Shown here one piece after another: positions 16,401-23,326 of a stretch of DNA of 39,157 nt (positions are counted from its first letter, which is position 1; every line of letters starts with the position of its first letter). The position numbers and the translations under genes are program-made. Location of the stretch: positions 1 to 39,157 of the forward strand of contig CAKZKQ010000745.1 of the NCBI GenBank assembly GCA_937123825.1. The letters run 5' to 3'. The notes below the pieces were generated by a model, which worked only from the letters and a program-made list of their open reading frames with translations, was not told the DNA's origin and ran no database searches. The stretch is from an uncultured Pseudomonadota bacterium. Its GTDB lineage: Bacteria; Myxococcota_A; Bradymonadia; Bradymonadales; GCA-2716585.

Positions 16401-17248
16401 TGCTCCAAGCCAAAAACATCACAATCCAACTTGGACGCAAAACGCTCCTTCAGAACGTGGAGCTTTGCATCTTGCCGGGCCAGATCACAGCGCTGGTGGG
16501 CCCAAACGGGGCAGGCAAATCCACGCTCATGGGGGTTCTCTGCGGTGATCGCCCAGCCCAAAAGGGCACAGTCACACTCGATGGACGCCCCTTGTCTGCA
16601 TGGCCGCTGGGCCAACTGGCGCTGCGTCGCGCGGTCGTCACCCAACACTCGGCGCTCTCCTTTCCCTTTCGGGTCGAGGAGGTCGTCCGCATGGGGCGAA
16701 TGCCCCACCGGCCCAACGACCCAGAGGCCGAAGAACAACTGTTGGTAAGCCTGCTTCGAGCAGTGGGCATGCTTGAGCGCCGCCACCAGACCTACACAAC
16801 GCTCTCAGGCGGGGAACGCCAACGGGTCCACATGGCGCGCGCGCTGGCTCAATTGGCGCGCCCACAAACGCAGGGCCCTGCACGCTATCTCTTGCTTGAT
16901 GAGCCCACCGCCAGCCTGGATCCCGCCCACGCATTGATGCTTTTGGAGTTGGTCCAACGCGTCGCTCAAGAGAAGATTGGGGTCCTGGCCGTCATGCACG
17001 ACCTGAACCTGGCGTCGATCTTTGCAGACCAGGTGGTGATGCTTGGCCAGGGGCGAGTTTTGGCCCAGGGGCCTCCCCGGCAAGTGATCACACGAGAACG
17101 TCTGGATGAGGCATTTGGCTACCCGGCGTGCGTCACACCGCACCCGCACAGCGCCCTGCCCATGGTGGTCCCCCCCGCCTCAGACCGACATCCGCACACC
17201 CATCACCATACGCTCTTGTCTACAAAACCCATGGGAGAACCATCATGA
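16397..17248 (+). CDS. hmuV: Hemin ABC transporter ATP-binding protein
   Basis: A 283-residue ABC ATPase: Walker A GPNGAGKS (35-42), signature LSGGE (136-140), Walker B LLLDEP (Asp168, Glu169), and H-loop VMHDLN (His201). It drives HmuU. ATG 16397 overlaps the hmuU stop; the next ATG at 16400 is better spaced from GGGAGG and could be the true start. Oddity: the last 40 residues form a His-rich tail (HPHS, then RHPHTHHH), unusual for this subunit. Confidence 0.95.
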   Translation: MMLQAKNITIQLGRKTLLQNVELCILPGQITALVGPNGAGKSTLMGVLCGDRPAQKGTVTLDGRPLSAWPLGQLALRRAVVTQHSALSFPFRVEEVVRMGRMPHRPNDPEAEEQLLVSLLRAVGMLERRHQTYTTLSGGERQRVHMARALAQLARPQTQGPARYLLLDEPTASLDPAHALMLLELVQRVAQEKIGVLAVMHDLNLASIFADQVVMLGQGRVLAQGPPRQVITRERLDEAFGYPACVTPHPHSALPMVVPPASDRHPHTHHHTLLSTKPMGEPS

Positions 17249-18318
17249 GCACCGCCACACAAACCCCCTCTGCACCCTGGACACAAGATCGCCTTCATAA
17301 AGCCTGGCAAATGCTCACGCAGGCCGATCCCAAACTCCGCATCCGCAACGCAGCCGACGAACTTGGTGTGGGAGAAGCGCAGCTCCTCTCCACGCGCCTT
17401 GGACAGGGGGTGACGCGACTGAGCAACCAGTGGGCCGCCTTGATTGAAGGTGTTGAGGCGTTGGGCGAAGTCATGGCCCTGACCCGCAACCAGCACGCCG
17501 TGCATGAGAAGGTGGGCACCTACCAGAACATCGACATCGGGCCCCACGTGGGGTTGGTGCTCGACAAAGACATCGATCTGCGGATCTTTGTCTCGCAGTG
17601 GGCGTACGGCTTTGCGGTCGAAAACGAAGATGCGCGCTCCAAGAAGGTGCGCCACAGCCTGCAGTTCTTCGACAAGCATGGCACCGCTGTCCACAAGATC
17701 TTCATGCGCCCGACCAGCGACATGGACGCTTACAAAACGCTGGTGGCAACCCACCGCAGCGATGACCAACAATTCATCGCACAGGTCGAACCTGCCCCTA
17801 CCCCCAAAAGCGAAACACCGGATGAAGAGATCGACGTGGAAGGCTTCCAGCAAAACTGGAAGGACTTGCAGGACACCCACGATTTCTTTGGAATGCTGCG
17901 CAAATTTGGCGTGGGGCGCACCCAAGCGCTCCGGCTTGCACCAGAAGGCTTCAGTTGGAAGGTCAAACCCGAGTCGCTGCGCCAGACGCTCCAGCAAGCC
18001 AGCGCCGACGACATCCCCATCATGGTCTTTGTCGGCAACCGGGGCATGATTCAAATCCACACCGGCCCGGTCAACAAGCTCCTGGAAACAGGGCCCTGGT
18101 ACAACGTCCTGGACCCGGGCTTCAACCTGCACCTGCGCGAAGACGCCATCGACACCGCGTGGGTGGTGCGCAAACCCACCGTCGACGGTGTGGTGACCTC
18201 CTTGGAGCTCTTCGACAAGGACGGCGGCAACATCGCGATGCTCTTTGGCGAGCGCAAACCGGGCATCAAAGAGCTGCTGACCTGGCGCCAGGTGGCCGAA
18301 AGCCTGCCGCGCGCCTGA
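17245..18318 (+). CDS. hmuS: Hemin-degrading factor HmuS/HemS
   Basis: A 357-residue cytoplasmic protein of normal HemS length, built from two related halves (about 30-180 and 200-355). Typical segments: LRIRNAADELGVGEAQLLST, ALTRNQHAVHEKVG, DLRIFVSQWAYGFAV, then THDFFGMLRKFGVGRTQALR with His212, the likely match of the heme-ligand His196 of Yersinia HemS. HemS proteins take heme from HmuUV and traffic or degrade it to release iron. ATG 17245 overlaps the hmuV stop (ATGA), with GGGAGA upstream; a longer in-frame extension was rejected. Last gene of the unit. Confidence 0.95.
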   Translation: MSTATQTPSAPWTQDRLHKAWQMLTQADPKLRIRNAADELGVGEAQLLSTRLGQGVTRLSNQWAALIEGVEALGEVMALTRNQHAVHEKVGTYQNIDIGPHVGLVLDKDIDLRIFVSQWAYGFAVENEDARSKKVRHSLQFFDKHGTAVHKIFMRPTSDMDAYKTLVATHRSDDQQFIAQVEPAPTPKSETPDEEIDVEGFQQNWKDLQDTHDFFGMLRKFGVGRTQALRLAPEGFSWKVKPESLRQTLQQASADDIPIMVFVGNRGMIQIHTGPVNKLLETGPWYNVLDPGFNLHLREDAIDTAWVVRKPTVDGVVTSLELFDKDGGNIAMLFGERKPGIKELLTWRQVAESLPRA

Positions 18319-18422
18319 AAAGCCCCCAACCTGTCCGCCCTCCCCATTTCCGGGCTTTGCTTGGCCATTGGAATTTGGCTTTAGCCGGTCCGCTCTGCCC
18401 CAACAAACCCCCAAACCTTGCC

Positions 18423-18453
18423 AAAGGGGGGCTCTGACCTCCCGGTCCCCTTT
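18423..18453 (+). terminator. Possible weak terminator after hmuS
   Basis: AAAGGGG (18423-18429) can pair with CCCCTTT (18447-18453), leaving a 17-nt loop. There are only three Ts on the stem's 3' side and no clear U-run after it, so this is tentative. Confidence 0.25.
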
Positions 18454-18525
18454 CCTCAACCCGCGCCGCCCAAATGGCGCTGAGCCCCATCAGCGCGCCA
18501 ACGGCTTGTTCCAGGGATTTTGCGC

Positions 18526-18554
18526 TTGACAGAGACAATGGCCGACAGTAGAAA
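18526..18554 (+). promoter_or_regulatory. Sigma-70-type promoter of the DUF4856-imelysin unit
   Basis: TTGACA (18526-18531), a 17-nt spacer, and TAGAAA (18549-18554). A Fur-like palindrome follows at about +3 to +27, an ideal place for repression. Confidence 0.65.
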
Positions 18555-18563
18555 GAGCCAAAA

Positions 18564-18588
18564 GAAATTGAATATAACTTTCAATTTC
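18564..18588. promoter_or_regulatory. Fur-like box with perfect 9-bp arms
   Basis: GAAATTGAA (18564-18572) and TTCAATTTC (18580-18588) form a perfect inverted repeat around TATAACT. The inner TGAATATAACTTTCA is 7-1-7 in layout. The 14-mer GAAATTGAATATAA also occurs in box 2 at 13896-13909, which ties this promoter to the hmu region. Confidence 0.7.
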
Positions 18589-18665
18589 ACACCAAAACAC
18601 AACGCAAGGCATCGTTAGGGTGCCTTTAGACAAGATAAATGCAGACCTTCAAAGAGGCCCTCACC

Positions 18666-20444
18666 ATGAAAACCCGACTCTGGCACATCGTTCTCCTGGT
18701 CAGCTTGCTGGCATCCTTTGGTGTGGCGTGCGGCAGCGATGATGACGACAACGACACGGTCGCCAACAACGACGCCAACAACGACGTCAACAACGACACG
18801 AACAATGACACCAACAACGATGCCAACAACGACGTTGACCCCGTGGAGGCCTGCCAGGCCGTCTGCACTGAGGTGACCGAGTGCGCCGAGTTTGTCGCCG
18901 CGTGCGGCGATGACGTGACGGCGCAGGCGCTGGCAACGTGCAATGAGGCCTGCGCTTCGGACGAAAACGCGCGCGCTCAAATCACCGCCGCCGGTGGCCT
19001 GGCCTGTGCCCAGACGGTGCCGCTGGCCATCGACAGCTTCATGCTCTCGGATGTCTGCGGTGAAGAGCCGCCCTTGCCTGAAGGAGCCTACGCGTTTGCC
19101 GGCCGCGAAGGCGGCAACAGCGTCTCCTACTCGGGGCAGACCGCGCGCCATGTCCTCATCAACGACCTCAAATCCTACATGGGGCGCATCAGCGACGACA
19201 TCGACCAGGGCAACTTCACCCCTGCTGAAGGCGACGTGGTGGCGGTCCTGGACTTCTACTTCCGCTTTGATGGCGACTCCAACGGCGGCGAAGACTTCAT
19301 CCTGAGCACCGAGCCGTCCACGCTCCAGAGCACCTACGACGACATCTCCACGGGCAAAGATCTCGTCGGCAAGATCGCCGGCAACGACAGCGTCACCGAT
19401 CACGTGGACTGGTCCACCGAGTTTGCTGGCTGGAACTCAGACTCCATCGCCGCAAACGGCGGCGGCATCAACTCCCCCGAGCAGCTCATCCTGGCCTTCT
19501 TCTCGACGGTCGAGGCCAACGCCGTGGGCCGCGCCGAGGGCGAAGTGCGCACCGACGCCGACGGCAACCAGTTGCCCGTCTACGTGACCGACAAAGGGCA
19601 GGACATCCAACAGCTCGTCCAAAAGTTCTTGCTGGGCGCCATCGCCTTCCACCAGGGCGCCGACGACTACATGGACGACGACGTGGACGGCAAAGGCCTG
19701 CTGGCCGATCACAGCGCACTCGTTGAGGGCAAATCCTACACCGCCCTTGAGCACGCCTGGGACGAGGCATTTGGCTACTTCGGCGCTGCCATCAACTACG
19801 CCGACTACACCGACGAAGAGATCGCCGCCAGCGGCGGCCGCGAGGCATTCGCCAGCGGCTACAACGACCTCAACGGCGACGGCAGCATCGATCTCCTCAG
19901 CGAGTACAACTTTGGTGCCTCGGCCAACGCCGCCAAGCGCGACCTGGGCTCCAGCGCCGACGCCCCCACTGACCTGACCGCCGAGACCTTTGAGGCCTTC
20001 ATGGCCGGACGCGCCCTGCTGGCCGAGACCGACGGCGCGCTGACCGATGCCCAGCTTGAAGAGCTGACCGGCTACCGCGACGCCGCCATCCTGGGCTGGG
20101 AGAAGGCCATCGCCGCCACCGCCGTCCACTACATCAACGACACCCTCCAGGCCATGAACGCCTTCGGCACCGATGGATACATCTTCACCGAACACGCCAA
20201 GGTCTGGAGCGAACTCAAGGGCTTCGCCCTGAGCTTCCAGTTCAACCCCAAGTCCCCCGTCTCTGACGAGGACTTTGACCAGCTCCACATCCTCATCGGC
20301 GACGCCCCCGTCCTGGCCGACGCTGGCGAAGACGACATCAATGCCTACCGCGCGGACCTTCTGGCTGCGCGTGACATCCTCAAAGAAGCCTATGGTTTTG
20401 ATGATGCCAACATGGGCGATGAGAACGGCGAAAACGGCTGGTGA
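18666..20444 (+). CDS. DUF4856 family lipoprotein
   Basis: A 592-residue lipoprotein (lipobox GVAC, Cys22) with an Asn-Asn-Asp linker (about 32-58), a Cys-rich segment (60-130), and a DUF4856 domain starting YAFAGREGGNSVSYSGQTAR. Later blocks FHQGADDYMDDD, SYTALEHAWDEAFGYFGAA and EAFMAGRALLA are typical of this family. DUF4856 proteins are usually encoded with imelysins and TonB receptors and are thought to serve iron uptake; the mechanism is not known. ATG 18666 was chosen for AGAGG 8 nt upstream and the compact signal peptide; ATG 18639 is an alternative. First gene of the second iron unit. Confidence 0.85.
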   Translation: MKTRLWHIVLLVSLLASFGVACGSDDDDNDTVANNDANNDVNNDTNNDTNNDANNDVDPVEACQAVCTEVTECAEFVAACGDDVTAQALATCNEACASDENARAQITAAGGLACAQTVPLAIDSFMLSDVCGEEPPLPEGAYAFAGREGGNSVSYSGQTARHVLINDLKSYMGRISDDIDQGNFTPAEGDVVAVLDFYFRFDGDSNGGEDFILSTEPSTLQSTYDDISTGKDLVGKIAGNDSVTDHVDWSTEFAGWNSDSIAANGGGINSPEQLILAFFSTVEANAVGRAEGEVRTDADGNQLPVYVTDKGQDIQQLVQKFLLGAIAFHQGADDYMDDDVDGKGLLADHSALVEGKSYTALEHAWDEAFGYFGAAINYADYTDEEIAASGGREAFASGYNDLNGDGSIDLLSEYNFGASANAAKRDLGSSADAPTDLTAETFEAFMAGRALLAETDGALTDAQLEELTGYRDAAILGWEKAIAATAVHYINDTLQAMNAFGTDGYIFTEHAKVWSELKGFALSFQFNPKSPVSDEDFDQLHILIGDAPVLADAGEDDINAYRADLLAARDILKEAYGFDDANMGDENGENGW

Positions 20445-20540
20445 ACCCCTCCGTGGCTCGCTGTTGACCCTGATGGAGTCGCGGCGAGTGGTCGGATGTG
20501 CTATCCAATCCCACAACCAGACCTGAAACGCGCCGACAAG

Positions 20541-20567
20541 GGGTGTGTATAAGGTGGCTACACACCC
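20541..20567 (+). other. Stem-loop between the DUF4856 and imelysin genes
   Basis: GGGTGTGTA (20541-20549) pairs perfectly with TACACACCC (20559-20567) around a 9-nt loop. No U-run follows, so it is not a standard terminator. It could be an RNA-processing or partial attenuation element, or a protein-binding site, tuning the ratio of the two lipoproteins. Confidence 0.5.
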
Positions 20568-20606
20568 AGAATTTGCATTCGTGACCAGACAGCGAGGTCC
20601 ACAACC

Positions 20607-21860
20607 ATGCTCAACATAAAAGCGCTCCTGCCTTCTTTGCGCAGCCCCTTTGGCTGCCTCATCCTGGCGCTGACCGTCTTCGGCTGTGGAGACGGCGACA
20701 GCGGCCCCGATGACACCGCCGGCAACAACGACGCCAACAACGTGGCCAACAACACCTCGTCGGACACGCGTCAGGCGCTGCTGGCCAACATCGGCCAGAA
20801 CGTCATCTTGAGCACCTACGCCGACTTCATCACCCAGATGGAAGCCCTGGAGAGCGCCACTGGCGCCTTCAGCCAGGATCCTTCTGCGCAAAACCTCAGC
20901 GCCGCCCAGGACGCCTGGCGCGCCGCCATCACTGTCTGGCAGCACGCCGAGGTCTTCCAGCTTGGCCCCGCCGGCCTGATGGATTCGGTCGCTGGGGGCG
21001 AAGACATCCGCGACGACATCTACTCCTGGCCCTTCGTCAACCGCTGTCGCGTGGATCAGGAGATCGTCGAAGGGGCCTACGAAGACCCCAGCGCCTTTGC
21101 CGCTGAGCCCATCAACGTCCGCGGCCTCGACGCAATGGAGTACCTGCTCTTCAACGACACCGACCAGAACGACTGCACCCCCAACAGCGGCATCAACCGC
21201 GATGGGGACTGGAACGCGCTGGGCGACGTGGACGCCATCCGGGCTCGCCGTGCCCAATACGCCCACACCCTGGCGGGGCTCTCCCTCCAACGTGCGCGCG
21301 ACCTGCATGACGCCTGGGCCAACGACGGCGGCAACTTCCTGAGCCAACTCAGCACCGCTGGCAACGGCAGCAGCACCTACCGCAGCGCCCAGGAAGCCCT
21401 CAACGCTCTGTCCGACGCCATGTTCTACGTCGAAAAAGAGACCAAGGACATGAAGCTGGCCGAGCCCGCCGGGCTGGCCAACTGCGACACCGACTTCTGC
21501 CCCGAGGCCCGCGAATCCCTCTTCGCCGACCACTCCAAAGAGCACATCCTGGCCAACGTCATCGCCTTTCGTCAGATCTACCACGGCGGCGACGTCGAAG
21601 GCGACGGCATCGGCTTTGATGACCTGCTCATTGAAGCGGGCGCCGAAGACCTCAACACCGAGATGACCACCAAGCTGGCCCAGGCCCAGGAGGCCATCGA
21701 GGCCATCGAAGGCACCATGGCCCAGGCTCTGGCCGACAACCCCGAGCAAGTCGTCGAAGCCTATAACCTCCTTCAAGACGCGATGACGCTCTTCAAAACC
21801 CAGTTCCTCTCCATCCTGGACCTCGAACTGCCCCAACGCGCCGAAGGCGACAACGACTGA
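20607..21860 (+). CDS. Imelysin family lipoprotein
   Basis: A 417-residue lipoprotein (lipobox TVFGC, Cys27; short Asn/Asp linker). The imelysin fold is indicated by AAQDAWRAAITVWQHAEVFQ, DIYSWPFVNRCRVDQ and RGLDAMEYLLF, and a second half with RESLFADHSKEHILANV. The usual GxHxxE motif reads GLDAME (173-178): the Glu is kept, but the His is Asp175. Imelysin-like proteins are Fur-regulated iron-uptake proteins; peptidase activity is doubtful. GAGG lies 10 nt before the ATG. Five bp before the HTTM gene. Confidence 0.9.
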   Translation: MLNIKALLPSLRSPFGCLILALTVFGCGDGDSGPDDTAGNNDANNVANNTSSDTRQALLANIGQNVILSTYADFITQMEALESATGAFSQDPSAQNLSAAQDAWRAAITVWQHAEVFQLGPAGLMDSVAGGEDIRDDIYSWPFVNRCRVDQEIVEGAYEDPSAFAAEPINVRGLDAMEYLLFNDTDQNDCTPNSGINRDGDWNALGDVDAIRARRAQYAHTLAGLSLQRARDLHDAWANDGGNFLSQLSTAGNGSSTYRSAQEALNALSDAMFYVEKETKDMKLAEPAGLANCDTDFCPEARESLFADHSKEHILANVIAFRQIYHGGDVEGDGIGFDDLLIEAGAEDLNTEMTTKLAQAQEAIEAIEGTMAQALADNPEQVVEAYNLLQDAMTLFKTQFLSILDLELPQRAEGDND

Positions 21861-21865
21861 CCATT

Positions 21866-23326
21866 GTGAGCGCCGACCCCACACGCCAGCTTTCAAGACT
21901 GGAGCGGCTCAAAGCCGCCGCCACTGCCCCCATAGACCCCGCGTCTCTGGTGGCGTTTCGCGTTGTCGTCGGGATCCTGACCCTCATCGGCGCCATGCGC
22001 TTTTTGCTCAACGGCTGGGTCGAGCGCTTCTTTGTCAAACCCACCTTCTTCTTCAAATTCTGGGGCTTTGAGTGGGTCGAGATCCTGCCACCGGCAGGCA
22101 TGACCGCCGTCTTTGTGGCCATCGTGGTCCTGTCGGCGCTGGTCATCACCGGGCACCTCTACCGCCTGGCGGTCGTGGCCCTCTTTGTCCTCTTTACCTA
22201 CGTCGAGCTGCTCGACGTCACCAACTACCTCAACCACTACTACCTGGTCAGCCTGCTCCTGCTGCTGATGTGCTTCTTGCCGCTGGGCGACTTTGGGGTT
22301 CTGGGACAACAGACCAAAGAGGACATCCCCTCGCCCACAGCGCCCGCGTGGATGGTCTGGCTGCTGCGCTTTCAGGTCAGCGTGGTCTACTTCTACGCCG
22401 GCATGGCCAAAGCCACCGGCGACTGGCTCGTGCACGCGCAGCCCATGAACATCTGGCTGCGCGCCCGCACTGAGCTGCCCATCATTGGCCAGTTTCTGGA
22501 CCACTGGAACGTGGCGCTGGGCATGAGCTGGGGCGGCTTTCTCTACGACACCACCATCGCCGCCTTTCTCCTCTACCGCCGCACGCGACCGCTGGCCTAT
22601 GTCGCCGTCGTGGGCTTCCACCTCACCGTGGGGCTGCTCTTCAACATCGGGATGTTCCCGTTCATCATGATCGGGGCAGCACTGATTTTCTTTGAGCCCG
22701 ATTGGCCCCGCAGGGTCTTGCGCATCTTTGGCGTGGGCCAAAAGGCGACCGCCAGCGGCGCCGGGCAACCCGCGTCTGCCAAAACCCCCCACATTCCAGC
22801 CCGCTCCCCCCACCGCTTGCCGGGACAAATCGCGCTGGTGGCCATCGCCCTCTACATGACCTTCCAGGTGGTGATGCCGATGCGCTTTGTCTTCTACGGC
22901 GACAACGTCCTGTGGCACGAGCAGGGCATGCGGTGGTCCTGGCGAGTGATGGTGAGAGAAAAGAACGGCAGCGTGCACTACCGGGTGACGCTGCCCGAGA
23001 CAGGCAAAACCCGCTACGTCTACCCCAGCCGCTATCTGACCGACCATCAGGAGCGCGAGATGTCCGGTCAACCCGACCTCATCCTCCAACTGGGGCAACA
23101 CATCGGCCGTGAATTCCAGGCCAAGGGCCACAAGCGCGTCGAAGTGCGCGTCAACGCCCAGGCCTCCCTCAACGGCCGCTCCCCCAGACCGCTGATCGAC
23201 CCAGAAATTGACTTGATGACCCTTGAAGATGGATTGTCTGTGGCCGGCTGGATCCTCCCAGCCCCCACTGACAAACCCATCCGCCTGCGTCCTCGCCGGA
23301 ACACAGCGCAGAGGCAATCCCGATGA
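21866..23326 (+). CDS. HTTM / vitamin K-dependent gamma-carboxylase-like membrane enzyme
   Basis: A 486-residue protein: HTTM membrane part (about residues 20-290), a linker, one more TM (about 321-337) and a periplasmic C-terminal domain (WSWRVMVREKNGSVHYRV). Aligned by eye with human GGCX, NHYY (His124) and YFYAGMAKATGDW (Lys182) match GGCX His160 and Lys218. GGCX converts Glu to gamma-carboxy-Glu using reduced vitamin K, CO2 and O2; bacterial members have mostly unknown substrates. GTG 21866 starts 5 nt after the imelysin stop. Its stop overlaps the ATG of the TonB receptor (ATGA). The receptor's acidic N-terminus is a candidate substrate (inference). Confidence 0.88.
   Translation: MSADPTRQLSRLERLKAAATAPIDPASLVAFRVVVGILTLIGAMRFLLNGWVERFFVKPTFFFKFWGFEWVEILPPAGMTAVFVAIVVLSALVITGHLYRLAVVALFVLFTYVELLDVTNYLNHYYLVSLLLLLMCFLPLGDFGVLGQQTKEDIPSPTAPAWMVWLLRFQVSVVYFYAGMAKATGDWLVHAQPMNIWLRARTELPIIGQFLDHWNVALGMSWGGFLYDTTIAAFLLYRRTRPLAYVAVVGFHLTVGLLFNIGMFPFIMIGAALIFFEPDWPRRVLRIFGVGQKATASGAGQPASAKTPHIPARSPHRLPGQIALVAIALYMTFQVVMPMRFVFYGDNVLWHEQGMRWSWRVMVREKNGSVHYRVTLPETGKTRYVYPSRYLTDHQEREMSGQPDLILQLGQHIGREFQAKGHKRVEVRVNAQASLNGRSPRPLIDPEIDLMTLEDGLSVAGWILPAPTDKPIRLRPRRNTAQRQSR

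Noticed and set aside
18750..18840. Tandem repeats that could suggest a CRISPR or iteron array
   Set aside because: The repeats are short, imperfect and in frame inside a lipoprotein gene; they encode the N-N-D linker.
19437..21896. An 819-codon open frame on the minus strand
   Set aside because: Antisense to the DUF4856 and imelysin genes. Its Gly/Val/Asp/Glu-rich composition is what a GC-rich gene produces on the opposite strand.
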